From: Caldisericota bacterium
GTDB taxonomy: Bacteria; Caldisericota; JANLFM01
Length of the DNA: 8,870 nt
Assembly (NCBI GenBank): GCA_024655865.1
Contig: JANLFM010000038.1
Span: forward strand, 1-8,870
Direction of reading: 5' to 3'
In this document: piece after piece, positions 6,372-8,870 of the stretch
How positions within the stretch are numbered: the first letter of the stretch is position 1
Layout of the letters: each line of letters begins with the position of its first letter
Notes under the pieces: generated by a model
What the model was told of the DNA's origin: nothing
The model's input: the letters and a program-made list of their open reading frames with translations, nothing else
Database searches by the model: none
Translations under genes and position numbers: made by a program

Positions 6372-6879
6372 GATCACCCTTCTTACCGGGCCCTTTCTTT
6401 CCGGAAAGACCTCTTTCTGCCTGGAATTTTCCCTTGAGCTGAAAGACAGGGGAAAGGACGTCAGGGGGATAATTTCCCTTGCGGAATTTGAAGGAGGAAG
6501 AAAGGCTCGCATCTGGGCCCGGGATCTGAAATCAGGTGAAAGGAAGCTCTTTGCCCGAAAGGAGGGCGAGGGGCTCGCAATTCCTCAGCTTTCACCCTGG
6601 GTTTTCGATCGGAAAGCGATTAGCTGGGTAAATTCCAGGCTTGAGGAAGCTATCCCTTGTGATGTTCTAATCGTGGATGAGCTCGGTCCCCTGGAGTTCC
6701 AGTTTCACGATGGCTTCCAGGCAGCCTTCAAAGCAATTGGCTCCCAAAGTTTCAAACTGGCTCTGGTAGTAGTACGCCCGGAGCTGTTAAATTTAGCCCT
6801 TAAGTGCTGGACTCCAGCCTCAATCCTGAAAATTGAGGAAGTGCACCGATGGGGACTGGAAATTCTTCAAACCCTATGA
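6364..6879 (+). CDS. THEP1-like P-loop nucleoside-triphosphatase, last gene of the importer operon
   Basis: A 171-residue P-loop NTPase resembling the THEP1 family (COG1618-type; activity on NTPs shown for some members, cellular role unclear). Walker A is GPFLSGKT (9-16) right at the N-terminus, followed by a helix and RGIISLAEFEGGRKARIWARD (34-54), which corresponds to the 'G-x-x-T-x-E-x-R-x-G-x-R-x-G-F' region of THEP1. Walker B with the family-type acidic motif is DVLIVDELGPLEF (100-112). The start is TTG at 6364: GGGAGGAGG (6345-6353) lies ten bases upstream, the protein then begins just before the P-loop as in the family, and the frame overlaps the ATPase gene by eight bases. Tight coupling to an ABC importer suggests it acts on the imported cargo or regulates the importer, but this is inference. 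Confidence 0.8.
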   Translation: MSEITLLTGPFLSGKTSFCLEFSLELKDRGKDVRGIISLAEFEGGRKARIWARDLKSGERKLFARKEGEGLAIPQLSPWVFDRKAISWVNSRLEEAIPCDVLIVDELGPLEFQFHDGFQAAFKAIGSQSFKLALVVVRPELLNLALKCWTPASILKIEEVHRWGLEILQTL

Positions 6880-6993
6880 CCGCCCTTTATTTTTCTTCCG
6901 GAGGCGGCGGCCAATAGCATAAGCCCTGAGAACAACCAGGAGAAAGATTAGCCCCACGATAATCCAGGGCCATGGTCCTGACCAGAAATTCAT
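6874..6993 (-). CDS. Small 39-residue single-span membrane protein
   Basis: Translation from ATG at 6993 gives 39 residues: MNFWSGPWPW, a hydrophobic span (about 11-22, IIVGLIFLLVVL), and a strongly basic tail with GRRLRKKNKG. The positive charge predicts the C-terminus is in the cytoplasm. An AAGGAG site lies seven bases upstream, and the gene starts 13 bases after the stop of the 82-residue membrane protein on the same strand, so the two probably form an operon. Its stop codon overlaps the last six bases of the NTPase gene from the other strand. I recognise no family. The ribosome binding site, position and membrane-like composition support a real gene, but its size calls for caution. Confidence 0.6.
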   Translation of the reverse strand: MNFWSGPWPWIIVGLIFLLVVLRAYAIGRRLRKKNKGRS

Positions 6994-7006
6994 CCTCGCT
7001 CTCCTT

Positions 7007-7255
7007 CTATTCTTTACTCTGCGTTTCTTTTTCCGCCTGTTCCGTCTCTTCCGGGCTACGGGTTTTTCCCTCCTCTCCTTCGCCCCTTTCTAACGATGGA
7101 GGAGAGCCTCTCTTTACAGGGGTAAGGGCGAAGATCAGGATCCCAAAAGGCCCCAGAAGCGCGTACAGGAAAATCCCCCAGACCGAACGCTGCTTTCTCA
7201 GGGCCGCGGACCACAGGCCCACAAGGAGCCACAAAATTATCCAGATGTAATTCAT
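7007..7255 (-). CDS. Small 82-residue membrane protein with acidic tail
   Basis: An 82-residue protein with two hydrophobic spans (about 3-18, YIWIILWLLVGLW, and 26-45, WGIFLYALLGPFGILIFAL) joined by a short basic loop (LRKQR). It ends in a polar tail rich in Glu, Lys, Ser and Thr (47-82) that looks disordered. ATG at 7255 is chosen because AGGAGG (7267-7262) is six bases upstream; the frame is open to 7327, but that extension has no ribosome binding site. The layout resembles small PLDc_N-like or hypothetical membrane proteins, but I do not recognise a family. It is followed by the 39-residue membrane protein and is divergent from the zinc-ribbon gene. Confidence 0.7.
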   Translation of the reverse strand: MNYIWIILWLLVGLWSAALRKQRSVWGIFLYALLGPFGILIFALTPVKRGSPPSLERGEGEEGKTRSPEETEQAEKETQSKE

Positions 7256-7306
7256 TCTCAGCCTCCTGAAAATTATAACCCTATTGAGACTCCAGGGCAC
7301 TTCTTC

Positions 7307-7315
7307 TGCTAAAAT
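7307..7315 (+). promoter_or_regulatory. Extended -10 promoter for the zinc-ribbon gene
   Basis: TGCTAAAAT is an extended -10 element. A TTGAGA at 7284-7289 is 20 bases from the TAAAAT hexamer, too far for a normal -35, so recognition would rest on the TGn extension. Transcription would start near 7322, giving a leader of about 20 bases that contains GGAGGTG (7329-7335) before the GTG at 7342. Confidence 0.45.
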
Positions 7316-7341
7316 GGTAATAAGCAAAGGAGGTGTTTCAA

Positions 7342-7734
7342 GTGAAATTTGGTCTTTATCGGTTTGTGTCAGGAGTTCTACAGGTATTTGCCTGGATTAT
7401 CTTGGTTGTCTGCGTGATCATGGCTATCGTGGTGGTTGCCTCTCCTGGCTATAGTTGGGTCTATTACTACAATATGCCTATGGGTGCCGCGGACATGATG
7501 GGGATGCGCTGGGTAGGGTTCCTTGCTCTCCTTCTTGGCGGAATTTCTGGCTGGGCTTTTCTCCTGGCAGTAGCCGGAATACTTATGGTCCTGATCTCTA
7601 TTGATCAAAACCTCTCTCCTCGCTATCAGCCATCTCAACCGACAACTGCTTCCGGAGCTGTTTGCCCGAACTGTGGCGCCAGAGTGAAGCCTGGCGACCG
7701 TTTCTGCCAAGCTTGCGGGGCAAAACTGGAGTGA
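7342..7734 (+). CDS. Membrane protein with C-terminal zinc ribbon
   Basis: A 130-residue protein with a hydrophobic span at about 14-33, a second hydrophobic region at about 57-87 that may be one long or two spans, a polar linker (88-107) and a C-terminal zinc ribbon. The ribbon has Cys108, Cys111, Cys122 and Cys125 (CPNCG then CQACG, spacing CX2C-X10-CX2C), the common zinc_ribbon_2 type, here probably cytoplasmic. The loop between the spans is rich in Tyr and Met (YYYNMPMGAADMMGM). GTG at 7342 is chosen over GTG at 7333 because the latter lies inside the ribosome binding site GGAGGTG. The DUF2007 gene follows after 12 bases, so the pair is likely an operon. Function unknown. Confidence 0.85.
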   Translation: MKFGLYRFVSGVLQVFAWIILVVCVIMAIVVVASPGYSWVYYYNMPMGAADMMGMRWVGFLALLLGGISGWAFLLAVAGILMVLISIDQNLSPRYQPSQPTTASGAVCPNCGARVKPGDRFCQACGAKLE

Positions 7735-7746
7735 GAAAGGAGAAAG

Positions 7747-7971
7747 GTGAAAAGCGAATGGGCGGTGGTTTTCCGCACAGATAACCCCATCGAAGCCTCC
7801 ATGGTGAAGAGCAAGCTGGAGGATGCGGGATTTCCCGTATTCGAAAAGGGAGAGACCTTAGGGAGGATTTATGGCCTCACGATAGGCTCTTTGGGAACAA
7901 TTGAAATTCTGGTTCCCTCTCACCTTTTAGAGGAAGCCTGGGAGGTAATCTCAAGGGAGGATGAGCTCTAA
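7747..7971 (+). CDS. DUF2007-family protein
   Basis: A 74-residue soluble protein of the DUF2007 family (annotated in Pfam as putative prokaryotic signal-transducing protein). The hallmark pattern is complete: VVFRTDNPIEASMVKSKLEDAGF (7-29, two-stranded start and helix as in ferredoxin-like folds), then IEILVPSHLLEEAWEVI (52-68). The start is GTG at 7747, with AAAGGAG (7736-7742) four bases before it. It lies 12 bases after the zinc-ribbon gene. Many DUF2007 proteins carry a zinc ribbon in the same chain; here the ribbon is in the gene next door, which hints that the two products act together. It converges with the ATP-grasp gene, with seven bases between stops and no terminator visible in the gap. 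Confidence 0.85.
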   Translation: MKSEWAVVFRTDNPIEASMVKSKLEDAGFPVFEKGETLGRIYGLTIGSLGTIEILVPSHLLEEAWEVISREDEL

Positions 7972-7978
7972 CTCTCCT

Positions 7979-8870
7979 TCAGACAAGAGCTGATATTCCC
8001 AGCGGGTATTCCACCTTTTCTGATTTGCTCCTTTCGAGCCTCTGGGGATAAAGTCTGGATATTCCCGCTTCGATGATTTTTCCTATCATCTGATCGTAGC
8101 TTAATCCTATTGATGCTGCCAGGCGGGAAAACATCCGTCCTTCTGCTAGCGCAGGATACTGGTTCACATCAATGGCGTAGAGTTCACCGGCCAAGACCTT
8201 AAAATCCACCCTTGCCATGTCCTTGAGATGTAGGGTCCGAAATATTCTCTTGGTTAGTTCAATGGCCCGCGAGGCGAGCTCTTTTTCTGGATAACAGGCT
8301 TCACCCCGACCATTGCTGAAAGAACCCTCCATGGTTATGTTCCAGGGGTTATGGTACTCTAAAGCCAATACTCCCAACTCCAACCAGTCCGGGTAATTTC
8401 CGATTAAACCGGCGTTGATTTCCCTTCCCAGGATAAACCTTTGAATAAGGATTGGTTCCGGCAATTTTTGATAAAGCCTGTTAGCCTGATCGAGGACTTC
8501 CTCCCGGCTCTGGCAGACTGAAAGCGGCCCGATTCCCATACTTGAGCCCTCGTTGTTATATTTAACGATGGCTGGAAGGGGGAACTCAATCCTCTCCAGG
8601 CCTGAAGGGTCTTCTACGACGATCCAATCGGGAACAGGGATCCCATGAGCTTTCAAAACAGCATTGGTCATCCCTTTGTCCAGACAGATAGCAGAGCCCA
8701 GGACACCTGTTCCCAGAAACTTCACCCCCTGAGAGATGCATAGAGCCGGAAGGATAGCTTCCCTATCCTCCATCCCAATTGTTCCCTCGGCAATGTTAAA
8801 GATCAGGTCTATTCCGCTTTCCTTTAAAATCCAGGGTTTGCTGAAAATTTCCAGATCAGTAAAGATCTGA
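7979..8870 (-). CDS. D-alanine-D-alanine ligase-like ATP-grasp protein (5' end outside window)
   Basis: The frame is open to the right edge, so only the last 296 residues are seen; the ATG at 8773 is internal, because the residues before it (GIDLIFNIAEG) belong to the conserved N-terminal part. Visible family features: NIAEG and the REAILPA segment, FLGTGVLGSAICLDKGMTN (preATP-grasp to ATP-grasp link), VKYNNEGSSMGI (ATP-binding loop), LIQRFILGREINAGLIG, and the metal-binding end MARVDFKV and IDVNQYPAL. The family joins D-alanine or related amino acids using ATP for peptidoglycan or other peptides. The final motif differs from the canonical E-[IV]-N-T-x-P-G of true Ddl: Asp replaces Glu and Gln-Tyr replace Thr-x, so another substrate is plausible. 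Neighbours give no pathway clue. Confidence 0.85.
   Translation of the reverse strand, partial: QIFTDLEIFSKPWILKESGIDLIFNIAEGTIGMEDREAILPALCISQGVKFLGTGVLGSAICLDKGMTNAVLKAHGIPVPDWIVVEDPSGLERIEFPLPAIVKYNNEGSSMGIGPLSVCQSREEVLDQANRLYQKLPEPILIQRFILGREINAGLIGNYPDWLELGVLALEYHNPWNITMEGSFSNGRGEACYPEKELASRAIELTKRIFRTLHLKDMARVDFKVLAGELYAIDVNQYPALAEGRMFSRLAASIGLSYDQMIGKIIEAGISRLYPQRLERSKSEKVEYPLGISALV

Noticed and set aside
6881-6910. CCGCC...GGCGG stem after the NTPase gene as a terminator
   Set aside because: The loop is about 18 bases, no T-tract follows, and the bases are part of the 39-residue minus-strand gene.
7272-7277. Minus-strand TATAAT as promoter of the 82-residue membrane protein
   Set aside because: Transcription would begin at the ribosome binding site itself (7267-7262), leaving no room for it, and there is no good -35.
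1-8870. CRISPR array, tRNA or rRNA genes
   Set aside because: No regularly spaced repeats; T-loop-like strings such as that near 199-211 lack a pairing stem; no rRNA-like stretch is seen.

Overview
This is a bacterial window of roughly balanced base composition. It has strong Shine-Dalgarno sites and many non-ATG starts: GTG for the DMT permease, binding protein, zinc-ribbon protein and DUF2007 protein, and TTG for the FecCD permease and NTPase. The binding protein has a lipobox signal peptide. The DUF364 protein and the THEP1-like NTPase are families often met in anaerobes and in deep-branching or uncultured lineages. I cannot name the phylum from sequence alone.

Left part (1-1700): a 68-residue cold-shock protein on the plus strand follows about 310 bases with no clear gene. 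Convergent to it is a ten-helix DMT/EamA permease on the minus strand.

Degraded zone (1692-2626): no intact gene. Reading across frames on the minus strand recovers almost a full isoprenylcysteine-methyltransferase-like membrane protein (about 2569 to 1933), broken by about four frameshifts and one TGA at a tryptophan position. A 17-bp sequence occurs in inverted orientation on both sides (1814-1830 and 2620-2636). The left copy sits in a 31-bp palindrome, and other short palindromes lie nearby.

Centre (2627-6879): a compact metal or metal-chelate uptake locus. A DUF4213/DUF364 putative heavy-metal-chelation protein (minus) is divergent from a four-gene plus-strand operon: lipoprotein solute-binding protein, FecCD permease, ABC ATPase, and a THEP1-like P-loop NTPase. 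The last four reading frames overlap end to start by 4, 4 and 8 bases, which suggests translational coupling. The 105-bp divergent gap holds two interleaved sigma-70-type promoters. The importer should bring in an iron chelate, corrinoid, heme or oxyanion; the substrate is not resolved. The DUF364 protein and the NTPase are candidate partners in handling that cargo.

Right part (6874-8870): on the minus strand, two small membrane proteins (82 aa, and a 39-aa protein with its own ribosome binding site). Divergent from them are a membrane zinc-ribbon protein and a DUF2007 protein. Finally there is the 3' part of a D-Ala-D-Ala-ligase-like ATP-grasp gene that runs off the right edge.
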